This document shows positions 26,782 to 35,707 of a stretch of DNA of 64,000 nucleotides, piece by piece. The notes beneath the pieces are model-generated. The model was given only the letters and a program-made list of their open reading frames with translations, searched no databases and had not been told where the DNA came from. Origin of the DNA: Porphyromonas endodontalis ATCC 35406 (GTDB lineage: Bacteria > Bacteroidota > Bacteroidia > Bacteroidales > Porphyromonadaceae); assembly GCF_000174815.1 (NCBI RefSeq), contig NZ_ACNN01000005.1, positions 1 through 64,000 of the forward strand. The letters run 5' to 3'. Numbering within the stretch: the stretch's first letter is position 1; the number at the start of each line of letters is the position of its first letter. Position numbers and translations under genes: made by a program.

Positions 26782-26853
26782 GGCCCTTTCGTCTATCGGT
26801 TAGGACGCAAGGTTTTCATCCTTGAAAGAGGGGTTCGATTCCCCTAGGGGCTA
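26782..26853 (+). tRNA. tRNA-Glu (anticodon TTC), copy 2
   Basis: All 72 positions are identical to copy 1 at 26269. The DNA after the discriminator is CAA, so CCA is not encoded. Followed at once by a strong terminator. Confidence 0.93.
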
Positions 26854-26866
26854 CAAAAGAAGGTAG

Positions 26867-26906
26867 AGAAGCCTCTCAACGTTGGGTTGAGGGGCTTCTT
26901 TTTTTG
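26867..26906 (+). terminator. Rho-independent terminator after tRNA-Glu copy 2
   Basis: AGAAGCCTCTCAAC (26867-26880) pairs with GTTGAGGGGCTTCT (26886-26899) with one wobble, followed by a T-run. Confidence 0.92.
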
Positions 26907-26934
26907 TTTTCTCTTGTGTTTTTTTGTACATTTG
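26904..26934 (+). promoter_or_regulatory. Promoter of the leucine-rich-repeat gene pair
   Basis: TTG (26904-26906), 20 bp, TACATTTG (26927-26934). The predicted leader is about 140 nt. Confidence 0.7.
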
Positions 26935-27081
26935 CGAGGTAGACTTATAAGTTTGTAGTTCTTTCTTTTCCTTTATGTGTAGAAGGAGGTGCCTTTTGTT
27001 TTTATCCTAAGGTATTATTCTTCTCTTTCTGTGTTTTAGGGGGATGAAGGTATGTAGGGTTCACTTAAACATGTGAGTTGT

Positions 27082-28758
27082 ATGAATACAAATGGAGTAG
27101 CTTTATCCGTATTTTCTCAGTCAAGTAATCGCTCTTTTTTCCTACTTCTATTGAGTTTGTTGGGGATGATTGTCTCCAGTTGTAGTCCCTCGGGGGGTGG
27201 CTCCGAGCCTTTACCTCTTTTTACTCTCTCCGATACTCTTGTGCAGTTGGAGGTGGGAATGGAATTTACCCTCAAAGTAAATGTCCCTACTCAGGAGATT
27301 GAAAGTGAAGTAAAAGACCCCAATATAGTTTCGATTGATCAGAGGTTGTGCATTAAGGCTCTAGCAGAGGGGAGTACAGAGATCCTTCTCAAATACAAGG
27401 GTTCTCGCCAAGTAGTACATGTGTCGGTGGTTGCTCCTGCGTTTGATCAAGAGCGTTTTCCAATGCTGCCTTGGCTCAAAATGAGGGTAACAGAGGAGGC
27501 CGTGAAAGCTTGGGAAGGGAAGCATGGAGGCGAAGTTTTCCTTAGTGGGAAGGTGCCCGATAGCGAGGATGAAACTTATATAACCTTCCGGATTAACGAA
27601 AAAAGCTATCCCTTTAGGGAGTATTTCTTCGAGAGAGGAGTATTGGTTGAGAGCCGTGTATATGCAGATGATTATGAGGAGTATTGGACCCTTGACGAAG
27701 GGGGTAAGCCTACCCCTAATGCCCAAGATCTTATTTCTCAATGGGGCTTTCGCTTTTATGGCTACAACAACGAGAATGTATATCCTACCGCCGTGGGGTG
27801 GAGTGCTGCTCTCCGCTTGATGTGCTATTATGGTCCTAGAATCAAGGCAGGGAAGACCTTTATGATGTTCGATTTTTTCGAAAGTGACGAGCCTTCCGTA
27901 GTGCCTGATGAACCGAAGGAGGCGACTTTTCTTTTGACTCCAACCCCAGGAGGGCCATCATCTCTCTCCATTATGATTGAATCTCTAGATGCTTTTACGA
28001 TAGATTGGGGAGATGGGAAAAAGAAAGAGTACCCTGCAGGGAATTACGAACTTGAGAAGACGATTAAAGGAACGATCCTTGGTACGACTTTGCGTGTAGT
28101 GGCCCCTAATGCAACCTCTTTTGGAGTCTTTGGCGCGAAATTAGATGACATAATTATAGGAGAGGCCTCCAAACTCGAAGAGCTTCGTCTTATTGGAAGC
28201 AATCTACAGCAGTTAGACTTGAGCAAGTGTCCTGCCCTGCGTTTTCTCTCTATCGGGAATAATAAATTGAAGTCTCTGGACCTCAGTCATAATCCAGATT
28301 TAGAGGAATTGCACTGTTATAAAAACGAGATTTCCCATCTAAACTTATCATCGTGTCCCAAGCTCAACCTTCTCTATGCTCAAAAAAATCAATTGCAAGA
28401 GGTGGATTTATCAGCGAACCTCGCCCTGCGTAACTTGGCTTTGTCCACAAATCCATTGCGCAGTATAGACGTGAGTAGACACACTTTGTTAGAGGAATTA
28501 ACGCTCTCTAATACACAATTAAAGACCTTGGGAGCATTGCCTCCTCTCTCCCATCTTCTTACCCTACAGCTCGCTCGGGTAGGGCTGACAACCGAAGAGT
28601 TGAACGCCATATATACTGCATTGCCCGATGCAAGGGGTATCCCCATCGCAGATGATGAGAAGCCTTGGAAGTGTGTACTTAATCTGCGAGAGATCCCCAA
28701 TGCTGCCAAGAGTTCTCTCCAGATTGCTAGAGACAAGGGTTGGAATATCCAGCAATAG
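27082..28758 (+). CDS. Leucine-rich-repeat surface lipoprotein
   Basis: 558 aa from ATG 27082 (an in-frame GTG at 27073 adds only three residues). The leader ends GMIVSSC, a lipobox with a Ser/Gly-rich tail (SPSGGGSEP), so a lipoprotein, probably surface exposed. Residues about 45-120 look like a BIG2-type Ig domain (VQLEVGMEFTLKVNVP, DQRLCIKALAEGSTEILLKYKG). A middle domain of unknown type is followed by LRRs from about 370 to 510 with period about 21 (LRLIGSNLQQLDLSKCPAL, LSIGNNKLKSLDLSHNP and so on). The C terminus (SSLQIARDKGWNIQQ) is shared in style with the next gene. Such LRRs bind host proteins in BspA-like adhesins; that role is inferred. Confidence 0.85.
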   Translation: MNTNGVALSVFSQSSNRSFFLLLLSLLGMIVSSCSPSGGGSEPLPLFTLSDTLVQLEVGMEFTLKVNVPTQEIESEVKDPNIVSIDQRLCIKALAEGSTEILLKYKGSRQVVHVSVVAPAFDQERFPMLPWLKMRVTEEAVKAWEGKHGGEVFLSGKVPDSEDETYITFRINEKSYPFREYFFERGVLVESRVYADDYEEYWTLDEGGKPTPNAQDLISQWGFRFYGYNNENVYPTAVGWSAALRLMCYYGPRIKAGKTFMMFDFFESDEPSVVPDEPKEATFLLTPTPGGPSSLSIMIESLDAFTIDWGDGKKKEYPAGNYELEKTIKGTILGTTLRVVAPNATSFGVFGAKLDDIIIGEASKLEELRLIGSNLQQLDLSKCPALRFLSIGNNKLKSLDLSHNPDLEELHCYKNEISHLNLSSCPKLNLLYAQKNQLQEVDLSANLALRNLALSTNPLRSIDVSRHTLLEELTLSNTQLKTLGALPPLSHLLTLQLARVGLTTEELNAIYTALPDARGIPIADDEKPWKCVLNLREIPNAAKSSLQIARDKGWNIQQ

Positions 28759-28791
28759 ACACAAATAGTCATACTTTATAAAACATTTTTC

Positions 28792-30039
28792 ATGATGAAA
28801 AAGCAAGTACTCTTATCACTTATCTTCGGGCTATTTGCCCTTGGATGTATCTCAAAAAGTTGGGCACAACACCCCAAGGCCCCTTTGGCTATCGGTCTCT
28901 CCACAGAGAATAAAACAGACGAGCTAACCTTGACGATACAAACGATAAAGCCCATTAAGATCAAATGGGGCGAAGTAGAAAAAGACTACACCCCAGAGCA
29001 AGTGGCCGAAGCCGGAGGCGAGCTATCGGGTACCACCTCCACGGGGCGCATCGTGATTTATTATTTCGACAAAGACGCCATAACTTCGCTTTCGGTTGCA
29101 GGTATGTCACTTACATGCGTAGACTTCTCTGGTATAAGTGCGATTTCTGAATTCTCTGCTCCCGACAACAAGCTCACGTGGATTGCGCTTGAGCAATGTC
29201 CCAATTTGACCTACCTAAATCTCTCTCGTAATAAGTTTGAAGAGATGTTTGGAACGTACTTCAAGAATTTGGAAGATCTTCGTCTGGATGGCTGTGGACT
29301 GAAATCCTTTAATCTACGACACTGTCCTAATCTCCGCAATTTTAGTATTAGAGACAACGAATTTACGGAGCTGGATCTCTCCATACTCGAAGATTTGGAA
29401 AGCATAGAATGCAGCAAAAACAGCCTTGCGGGGAGCATTGACTTCTCTGTTTGTCCCAAACTCAAGACTATAAAGGCAAAGGGAAACCAGCTGACCAACA
29501 TTAATATTTCGGGTCTTTCTTCCCTCGTTAAACTAGAGGTTGATGGGAATGAATTGCTCGAAGTAAAAGCAAAGGACAACTTGTCGTTGGCCATTGTAGA
29601 CCTTACAAACAATAAGATGGATGCGTGTGCTCTTGACGATCTCTACCGAGCCCTCCCCAAAAAGGCGCAGAAAATCACCGTTGGAAAAGACCTGCTCGTA
29701 AAGAACAACCCCGGTGCCAAGACTGCCAAAAGTAGCCTCGCAGAAGAAAACAATTGGGTGATAGACCAGAAGGGGGATGGTACCGGATGTGAGAAGGCTT
29801 TGGGAGAGCTCCCGACGTCTAGCGCTCCATATGCTTTTGCCTATGAGGGGAAAATCTGGGTTGTTACCCCCGCTAGTGGTCATGCTGCAACTCTGTATAC
29901 TCTTGATGGGAAGCACTTAGCTACTCAATCTGTGCCCTGTGGTACGGCTTCTCTCTCGGCTACACTTGCCTTGGGTAATTACCTCGTGGTTGTAGGGACT
30001 GAGGGCAAAGAGCCTGTGACCATAAAGGTGATTTTGTAA
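28792..30039 (+). CDS. Leucine-rich-repeat protein with probable type IX secretion C-terminal domain
   Basis: 415 aa, 33 bp after the first LRR gene and a diverged paralogue of its repeat region. The signal peptide ends SKSWA-QHP. About seven LRR units (about 95-265) follow, with cores such as LEQCPNLTYLNLSRNKFEE and LRHCPNLRNFSIRDNEFTE. The shared end block is TAKSSLAEENNWVID. The last 70 residues (ATLYTLDGKHLATQ, GTASLSATLALGNYLVVVG, VTIKVIL) fit the type IX (Por) sorting domain pattern: an LYxLDGK strand, a Gly-containing LxxGxYxV strand and a terminal K-hydrophobic strand. It is therefore probably secreted and attached to the cell surface. Confidence 0.82.
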   Translation: MMKKQVLLSLIFGLFALGCISKSWAQHPKAPLAIGLSTENKTDELTLTIQTIKPIKIKWGEVEKDYTPEQVAEAGGELSGTTSTGRIVIYYFDKDAITSLSVAGMSLTCVDFSGISAISEFSAPDNKLTWIALEQCPNLTYLNLSRNKFEEMFGTYFKNLEDLRLDGCGLKSFNLRHCPNLRNFSIRDNEFTELDLSILEDLESIECSKNSLAGSIDFSVCPKLKTIKAKGNQLTNINISGLSSLVKLEVDGNELLEVKAKDNLSLAIVDLTNNKMDACALDDLYRALPKKAQKITVGKDLLVKNNPGAKTAKSSLAEENNWVIDQKGDGTGCEKALGELPTSSAPYAFAYEGKIWVVTPASGHAATLYTLDGKHLATQSVPCGTASLSATLALGNYLVVVGTEGKEPVTIKVIL

Positions 30040-30061
30040 TATCTTTGGACTTAGGATTTAT

Positions 30062-30112
30062 AGCATAGGTGGCCCGTGCATCCCAAGAGGAGCAGAGCGG
30101 CCTATGCTTTTG
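30062..30112 (+). terminator. Terminator after the LRR pair
   Basis: AGCATAGG (30062-30069) pairs with CCTATGCT (30101-30108), then TTTTG, with a long 31-nt loop. The right arm covers an ATG at 30104, which argues for a downstream start for the next gene. Confidence 0.55.
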
Positions 30113-30121
30113 TGTTCCTTG

Positions 30122-30958
30122 ATGGAGCGTATGGCCGGGTGGATTAAAAGATTGTTGTATCCCTCATGGGGGCTGTCCACTTCCTTGTTGCAAAGGAGGT
30201 TTGCTCAGCGCATTGTAGTGGTAACGGGGGCTTCGAGAGGGATCGGAGCAGCCCTAGTTCGTCTTCTGCAATCCTATCGGGTTCATTTCGTTTTAGTGGC
30301 TCGCTCGGAGACCGAATTGCAGCAACTTGCCCAAGAGGTTGAGGCTTTGGGAGCATCAGCGGAGTGCTACGCGGTGGATCTTCGAGAGCGAGAGGCACTT
30401 CGTGATCTTTGCCGGATTCTTGCGGAGCGTTACCCTCGAGTGGATTATTTCTTCGCCAATGCCGGAAAGTCGATTTGCCGCTCTTTGGAAGACTCTCAGG
30501 AGCGTTTGCACGACTTTGATCGCACAATTGATCTAAACTATCGTGCTGTGGTTTACTTGGCACAAGCGCTCTATCCGTCCCTTGCAGCTACTAGGGGAGT
30601 ACTTGTTTATACCTCTTCGGTAAGTCTATTATACCCACCGGCTCCCCATTGGGCCGCCTACCATGCGTCAAAAGGGGCTGCAGATATTTGGCTGCGTACA
30701 GCTCGTGAGGAGTGGGCTTTGCGTGGAGTGCGCGTACGCATTGCCTACATGCCCCTTGTACATACCTCCATGGCCGACGTTAACCCTCGCTACGTTCATC
30801 TCCCCGGCTACACCGCGGAGGAAGCGGCTACTCGGCTTATCCACTTGGCTGTTGGGCGGAGATCTTCCTATGCTCCTTGGTGGGCTCGTCTCTCTTCTCC
30901 CTTGTCTTTTCTCTTTCGTAGGGTCGTAACCTATGCCTACCGACGTGTGTCTCACTGA
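30122..30958 (+). CDS. Short-chain dehydrogenase/reductase, membrane-associated type
   Basis: 278 aa from ATG 30122 (ATG 30131 is also possible; ATG 30104 lies in the terminator stem). The Rossmann motifs are VVTGASRGIGAAL (NADPH-type), FANAG, and the catalytic Ser in YTSSVS with YHASKGAAD (YxxxK). A basic N-terminal extension (about 1-25, MAGWIKRLLYPSWG) and a C-terminal hydrophobic, basic stretch (WWARLSSPLSFLFRRVV) suggest membrane contact, as in lipid-modifying SDRs. It starts a pair with the acyl-AMP ligase 19 bp downstream. I infer reduction of a 3-oxoacyl or similar lipid intermediate; the sequence alone does not prove the substrate. Confidence 0.85.
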   Translation: MERMAGWIKRLLYPSWGLSTSLLQRRFAQRIVVVTGASRGIGAALVRLLQSYRVHFVLVARSETELQQLAQEVEALGASAECYAVDLREREALRDLCRILAERYPRVDYFFANAGKSICRSLEDSQERLHDFDRTIDLNYRAVVYLAQALYPSLAATRGVLVYTSSVSLLYPPAPHWAAYHASKGAADIWLRTAREEWALRGVRVRIAYMPLVHTSMADVNPRYVHLPGYTAEEAATRLIHLAVGRRSSYAPWWARLSSPLSFLFRRVVTYAYRRVSH

Positions 30959-30976
30959 TATCCCTTTTAGCCCGAT

Positions 30977-32497
30977 ATGCACCAACCAACCTATTCCCTC
31001 TCTGCGGCTCTCCGTCAATTGCATTTTATTACCCCTCGGGGGATTGTTGCATGGGTGAGGGCTTTTTTGCGAGATGGAGTCTCTCTTATGACGCTCTTAG
31101 GCTACGCTGCCACCATTTATCCTCAGCGAGAAGCTCTCCTCTACGAGGGGCAATCTCTGACGTATCGGCAACTTTATCAAGAGGTTCTGCGTCTCGCGTT
31201 TTGTTTTCGGGAGAAGGCTTATTGCAAGCGAGGCGGGCGAGTCGCTCTTCTCTGTCGCAATCACCTAGAGTTGGCTCTCCTCTTGCCAGCCCTCTCTCGC
31301 TTGGGGATAGGAGTCTATTTGCTCAATACCGATATGAGTGAAGAGCAGTTGGTGCGTTTTCTCGTGGAGCGGAAGTACGATCTTTTGATCCTAGATGAGG
31401 AGTTTCGTCAGCGTTATTTCTCCGACAAAGAACCGCCCACTACCCTCCTTACCACGGAAGAGCTGAGTAGAATGCACTCGGAAGACGACGGAAAGTCTCA
31501 CCGCTCTTTGCCCCGGATTGGCCGAGGGACCGAACTCTCCGTGCTTACGGGTGGGTCAAGTGGAAGCTATAAATCGGCAGGTCGTCGCCCCTCTGCGATC
31601 AACTTTTTACCCCCTTTGCTTGCCCTCATTCGCTCAATTGGCATTCATCGGGGGAGTACAACCTACCTCGCATTGCCCCTATTTCACGGCTTTGGTTTGG
31701 CAACGTTGTTCGTGGCTTGGGTGATGGGAAAACGAGTTTGGCTTACCCGCCGTTTTCGTGCCGAGGAGGTTTTGGAGGGGATTGAGCGCTACGGCGTGGA
31801 TGTTTTGCCCATAGTACCCGTAATGCTTGCTCGTATGATGCTTTTGCCTCAGGCTGCGAGTAAAATGAAGAGTTTGCGCTGCATTATTTCCGGAGGAGAC
31901 CGCCTCGATCGCAAACTTGTAGCACAAGTGCATCGGGAGGTCGCCCCCATCATTTATAATCTCTATGGCACGTCAGAAGCCGGATTCTTTCTTCTCGCAA
32001 CCCCTCAGACTCTCGATGCCTATTCTGAAGAAACGACCTTGGGATATCCTATTCGCGGGGTGCGATGTAGGGTACGCAACTTGGATTCGGAAAGGGTAGG
32101 GGAGCTATGGGTCTCTTCGCACTGGGCCATGCAGGCAAGGCGCAATAGCTGGCAGGCAACCGGAGATCGGGTGTGGTGCAGTAAGGAGGGGGCTTATTTC
32201 CATCGGGGGCGGGTCGATAGGATGGCGGTCTGTGGCGGAGAAAATATTTATCCAGAGGTAGTGGAGCGTGTGATTGAGAGTCATCCCGAGGTAATTGCAG
32301 CCCAGGTGTATACGATCCCTCATCCCGAATTCGGTAGCGTGCTAGCCGCCCGTGTCGAGCTTTCTACGGATTCTGTGCTTACGGCAGAGGTGCTTTCCTC
32401 TTGGATCAAACCCAGGCTCTCTCGGGCGGAGTATCCCCACAAAATTGAGTTCGCCCCTCTAAGCATGCTCTCTACGGGTAAGAGGTCTTCTCTTTAG
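30977..32497 (+). CDS. Acyl-AMP/acyl-CoA ligase family protein (ANL superfamily)
   Basis: 506 aa. It keeps the ANL core: PALSRLGIGVYLLNTDMS, the phosphate-loop region LTGGSSGSYKSAGR, PLFHGFGLATLF, IISGGDRLD, YNLYGTSEAG (A5), WQATGDRVW (A7), GRVDRMAVCGGENIYPEVVE (A8) and a terminal STGKRSSL with the A10 Lys. The phosphate loop departs from the usual TSGTTGxPKG (GGSSGSYKS), and the protein ends seven residues after the A10 STG, giving a short tail. Paired with the SDR, it is likely to activate a fatty or aryl acid for a membrane lipid. The product is unknown. Confidence 0.85.
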   Translation: MHQPTYSLSAALRQLHFITPRGIVAWVRAFLRDGVSLMTLLGYAATIYPQREALLYEGQSLTYRQLYQEVLRLAFCFREKAYCKRGGRVALLCRNHLELALLLPALSRLGIGVYLLNTDMSEEQLVRFLVERKYDLLILDEEFRQRYFSDKEPPTTLLTTEELSRMHSEDDGKSHRSLPRIGRGTELSVLTGGSSGSYKSAGRRPSAINFLPPLLALIRSIGIHRGSTTYLALPLFHGFGLATLFVAWVMGKRVWLTRRFRAEEVLEGIERYGVDVLPIVPVMLARMMLLPQAASKMKSLRCIISGGDRLDRKLVAQVHREVAPIIYNLYGTSEAGFFLLATPQTLDAYSEETTLGYPIRGVRCRVRNLDSERVGELWVSSHWAMQARRNSWQATGDRVWCSKEGAYFHRGRVDRMAVCGGENIYPEVVERVIESHPEVIAAQVYTIPHPEFGSVLAARVELSTDSVLTAEVLSSWIKPRLSRAEYPHKIEFAPLSMLSTGKRSSL

Positions 32498-32565
32498 AGG
32501 TGAGTTTTGCCACGTCTATCCTCCTCTTTTGTTGAGCAGATGGGCTTTGTTTAGCGTGAGTTGCT

Positions 32566-32573
32566 TACCTTTG
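32566..32573 (+). promoter_or_regulatory. -7 element upstream of the LysE-family gene
   Basis: TACCTTTG. The nearest TTG upstream (32547-32549) is only 16 bp away, so the match is partial. Confidence 0.4.
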
Positions 32574-32627
32574 TAGAGCATAGCGGAGGGCTTGTAAAGA
32601 CAGAGTTCTCCCTCGGAGAAAAAGATA

Positions 32628-33263
32628 ATGTGGATAATAACGACGATAGCACTAGGTTTCTTGATTGGGGTTTTGGTCTCTGCTCCTATGGGGCCCGTGG
32701 GGGTACTCTGTGTGCGTCGTACATTACATCGTGGGCGTAGAGAGGGTTTGATCACGGGCGTAGGAGCCATGATTAGCGATTTGCTCTACGCTGCCGCCTC
32801 CTACAAAGGGATTACAATGGTACTCGATTTTATCTACCGATACGAGTTCTTTTTGCAGATTCTCGGAAGCCTTGTGGTGCTCGCTTTTGGTATTCATATG
32901 TATTTCTCTCTCCCGAGTTACGATGTAGTAGATGATGGAAAGAGTAAAAGTGCCTGGAAGCTGATGACCTCGGCCTTCTTCTTTGCCTTGGGCAATCCGC
33001 TTATTGCCTTCGTGTATATGGCCTTTTATAGCCGCTACAATTTTGTGCCCGATACCCCCACTCTAGGCTGGCACTTTGTGATAGCAATGCTCTCAATAGC
33101 CCTAGGGGCGATCTCTTGGTGGTTTGTAATTACCTACCTTGTACTGCGCCTCAAAGAGAATGTGTCGGTGGGGGGCTTGAGGATTTTCAATAAGATATTG
33201 GCCCTTGTCTTTATTGGAATCTCTCTTGTTGGGCTAGCTATGTGCTTGATTAAGTTCACTTAA
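32628..33263 (+). CDS. LysE family transporter
   Basis: 211 aa with six predicted membrane helices. The N-terminal signature (LGFLIGVLVSAPMGPVGVLCVRRTLHRGRREGLITGVGAMISDLLYAA) is typical of LysE/RhtB exporters, which release amino acids such as lysine, arginine or homoserine lactones. It starts a run of three membrane proteins with gaps of 13-16 bp. The organism's dipeptide diet makes amino-acid export plausible, but the substrate is not readable. Confidence 0.9.
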   Translation: MWIITTIALGFLIGVLVSAPMGPVGVLCVRRTLHRGRREGLITGVGAMISDLLYAAASYKGITMVLDFIYRYEFFLQILGSLVVLAFGIHMYFSLPSYDVVDDGKSKSAWKLMTSAFFFALGNPLIAFVYMAFYSRYNFVPDTPTLGWHFVIAMLSIALGAISWWFVITYLVLRLKENVSVGGLRIFNKILALVFIGISLVGLAMCLIKFT

Positions 33264-33276
33264 TTCCTCTCTGACG

Positions 33277-34335
33277 ATGCAACGTAATTGGCATTATTAT
33301 CTTGGGGTTTTGCTGACGATTGCATTAGCTGCAATTGCCGTCTGCCTTGCTAAGATTCCATTTATCACAACTCTACATCTATCTCCTTTGATTATCGGTA
33401 TCGTACTCGGGCTTATCCTTGCCAATACGATACGGAGCCGTTTACCCGAGGGGATGACTCCCGGATTGAAATTTGTGGGGAAGCGCATTTTGCGTCTTGC
33501 AATAGTCTTTTATGGTTTCCGTCTTACGCTCTCGGATGTATGGGCCGCAGGCTGGGCTACCCTCTTAGTCGATGCCATTGTAGTCTCTTCTACCCTATTG
33601 CTAGGAGCAATGGTGGGGCGTTGGCTCCGTCTAGACAGAGAGACCTCTATGCTAACCTCTGCGGGAAGTGCCGTTTGTGGGGCTGCAGCCGTATTGGCTA
33701 GCGAACCGGTTGTGGGCGCTAATTCTGCCAAAACGGTGGTAGCAGTTTCTACGGTGGTTTTGTTTGGAACGCTCTCAATGTTCCTATATCCCGTCCTCTA
33801 TCAATTGGGAGTGTACCATATGAGCGATGCCCAAGTTGCGGTATATACAGGGTCTACTCTGCACGAAGTAGCCCATGTGGCGGGTGCGGGTGCTGCTATG
33901 CAGGCATCCAGTGTGGCAAGTACTTTTGACATTGCCGGCACGGCCACCATTACCAAAATGATACGAGTAATACTCCTCGCCCCTGTACTTATTGTGCTGG
34001 GGCTGTTCTTCCAAAAGGGGAACAAGGGAGAGACTCGGGCTACAAAACGTATTACTATCCCTTGGTTTGCCGTTTGGTTCCTTATCATTATCGGGCTCAA
34101 TACACTCCTGCTCTCCTTAGCTTCTACTTATGGTTTAGAAGATACCTATGCTTCTGTGCGAGGTATTATTCGCTGGGTAGACGACTTTATGCTCACCATG
34201 GCTATGGCGGCTATTGGTACAGATGCCGTATTTGCTCGCTTCCGAGAGGCAGGATTTAAGCCCTTCGCTCTCGCTGCCGTGCTCTATATTTGGCTTACGG
34301 TAGGGGGCTATTTTTTGGTAAAACTTATTGTCTAG
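33277..34335 (+). CDS. YeiH family putative sulfate exporter (UPF0324)
   Basis: 352 aa, about ten membrane helices. Conserved family blocks are LHLSPLIIGIVLGLILANT, GLKFVGKRILRLAIVFYGFRLTLSDV, TSAGSAVCGAAAVLASEPVVGA and GSTLHEVAHVAGAGAAM. The family (PF03601) is annotated as sulfate or sulfonate exporter on limited evidence. It lies 13 bp after the LysE-like gene and 16 bp before the AI-2E-family gene. Confidence 0.9.
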   Translation: MQRNWHYYLGVLLTIALAAIAVCLAKIPFITTLHLSPLIIGIVLGLILANTIRSRLPEGMTPGLKFVGKRILRLAIVFYGFRLTLSDVWAAGWATLLVDAIVVSSTLLLGAMVGRWLRLDRETSMLTSAGSAVCGAAAVLASEPVVGANSAKTVVAVSTVVLFGTLSMFLYPVLYQLGVYHMSDAQVAVYTGSTLHEVAHVAGAGAAMQASSVASTFDIAGTATITKMIRVILLAPVLIVLGLFFQKGNKGETRATKRITIPWFAVWFLIIIGLNTLLLSLASTYGLEDTYASVRGIIRWVDDFMLTMAMAAIGTDAVFARFREAGFKPFALAAVLYIWLTVGGYFLVKLIV

Positions 34336-34351
34336 TAATCCTAAGAGGTAT

Positions 34352-35338
34352 ATGGAAAACAGGCCTCACGAAGGCTTCAAGGGACTTAGCCCTTCTGCCA
34401 ATCAATCCGTTTTTATGTGGGCAATCTTGTTGCCTATTCTGTTGCTTACGCTTATTTTCGGGCGAGAGGCCTTGCCCTACTTGAGTGGGTTTTTAGGTGC
34501 TATTACCCTGTTCTCTATCTTGAGAGGGCAGATGAGATTTCTTACTAAGAAGTGGCACTTCCCTCGCTGGCTGGCCGCCTTCCTCCTCATCCTTGAGACC
34601 CTTTTTCTCTTCCTCCTCCCGCTCGCCGGTATTGCTTCTATGCTGATAGATTTGTTTACACACAATCATATCGACCTTAATGAATGGTACCACCAAGCTG
34701 TGCAGTGGGTAGATGAGGCCAAGGAATGGATTGGAGTAGATTTTGTGAAACGAGATGGATTCTTTGTTGAGCAGGTACTACCCGCCCTTACTAAGATGGG
34801 GCAAACCTTTACGACAAAGATCGTTGTCGGGGTTTATTCTCTTGTGGTCAATAGCGTTGTGCTGCTCTTTGTTCTCTACTATATGCTCTACGAACGAGAG
34901 TATTTCGAGACTGCTATCCGAGAATTACTCCCCTTTACAGAGGAAAATAAACGTATACTGGTATCCGAGACGCAGCGTATCATTGCGGCTAACGCTGTGG
35001 GGATACCGCTGATCGCCATTGTTCAAGGAGGATTCGCCTATCTCGGCTACATCTTTTTTGGTGTAGAGGGAGCACTTTTTTATGCTGTACTTACCGCCTT
35101 TGCTACCATCATTCCGATGGTGGGTACTATGGTCGTTTATGTCCCTCTCGCTCTGGCTTTTGGTTTTGCAGGAAACTGGGGTTCCTGTATAGGCCTTTTG
35201 ATCTATGGATTTTTGGTTATAGGGGGGATAGACAATGTAATTCGCTTCCTGCTCCAAAAGTCTCTTGCCGATATTCACCCTCTTGTTACCGTCTTTGGCG
35301 TTATTTTTGGGGTAAGTATTTTGGTTTTTGGGGTGTAA
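34352..35338 (+). CDS. AI-2E family transporter (PerM/TqsA type)
   Basis: 328 aa from ATG 34352; the frame is open from a TTG at 34328, but that overlaps the preceding stop. The family layout is visible: paired N-terminal helices (WAILLPILLLTLIFG, FLGAITLFSILRG), a soluble segment (about 100-155, NEWYHQAVQWVDEAKEWIG), and a C-terminal helical block with GIPLIAIVQGGFAYLGYIFFGVEGALFYAVLTAFATIIPMVG and a last GGIDNVIRFLLQ. Members export autoinducer-2 or act as Na+/H+ antiporters, and most are uncharacterised. Confidence 0.9.
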   Translation: MENRPHEGFKGLSPSANQSVFMWAILLPILLLTLIFGREALPYLSGFLGAITLFSILRGQMRFLTKKWHFPRWLAAFLLILETLFLFLLPLAGIASMLIDLFTHNHIDLNEWYHQAVQWVDEAKEWIGVDFVKRDGFFVEQVLPALTKMGQTFTTKIVVGVYSLVVNSVVLLFVLYYMLYEREYFETAIRELLPFTEENKRILVSETQRIIAANAVGIPLIAIVQGGFAYLGYIFFGVEGALFYAVLTAFATIIPMVGTMVVYVPLALAFGFAGNWGSCIGLLIYGFLVIGGIDNVIRFLLQKSLADIHPLVTVFGVIFGVSILVFGV

Positions 35339-35464
35339 TTTTTGGTCCTCTTCTCCTCTCTCTTCTAATACTTCTTCTGAATATATTCCGTCACGACTAC
35401 GTCCCCGGCTCTGTTGCTCAGCCTTGTGCTGCCCGAGAGAAGAGGGGAGGGTTGATGCCTAAGT

Positions 35465-35580
35465 GGGCAAAGAAGAAAAAAAAGTAGCCTCTTTGGCTGC
35501 TCCTTTCTGGCTGATTTTATTTTTCTTTTAGGCTGATTCTTTTGGAGAAATCAGCCTGTGCGGATTTTCTTTTAAGGCAG
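35465..35580. repeat. 22-bp periodic intergenic array (copy 4)
   Basis: GGC/GCC clusters at 35466, 35487, 35509, 35531, 35554 and 35576 (steps 21, 22, 22, 23, 22), in mixed orientation with T-rich tracts between. Two successive units start GGCTGATT. It lies in the 443-bp gap between the AI-2E-family gene and the wza-like gene; the rest of the gap shows nothing else clear except the -7 element at 35708. Confidence 0.75.
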
Positions 35581-35707
35581 GAGTAAATCTCGTGTCAATC
35601 CCCGCTGTACTAAAGAAATGTTACACCTTGTGCTAGCTCCTGGTTTATTTCTTTGTTATATCCCTTCATTAAAATAGTAGAAACGCTTCTTTCTCTAAGA
35701 AAAAGGC

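Noticed and set aside
35347-35445. Inverted repeat CCTCTTCTC/GAGAAGAGG as terminator of the AI-2E-family gene
   Set aside because: The loop is about 80 nt and no T-run follows.
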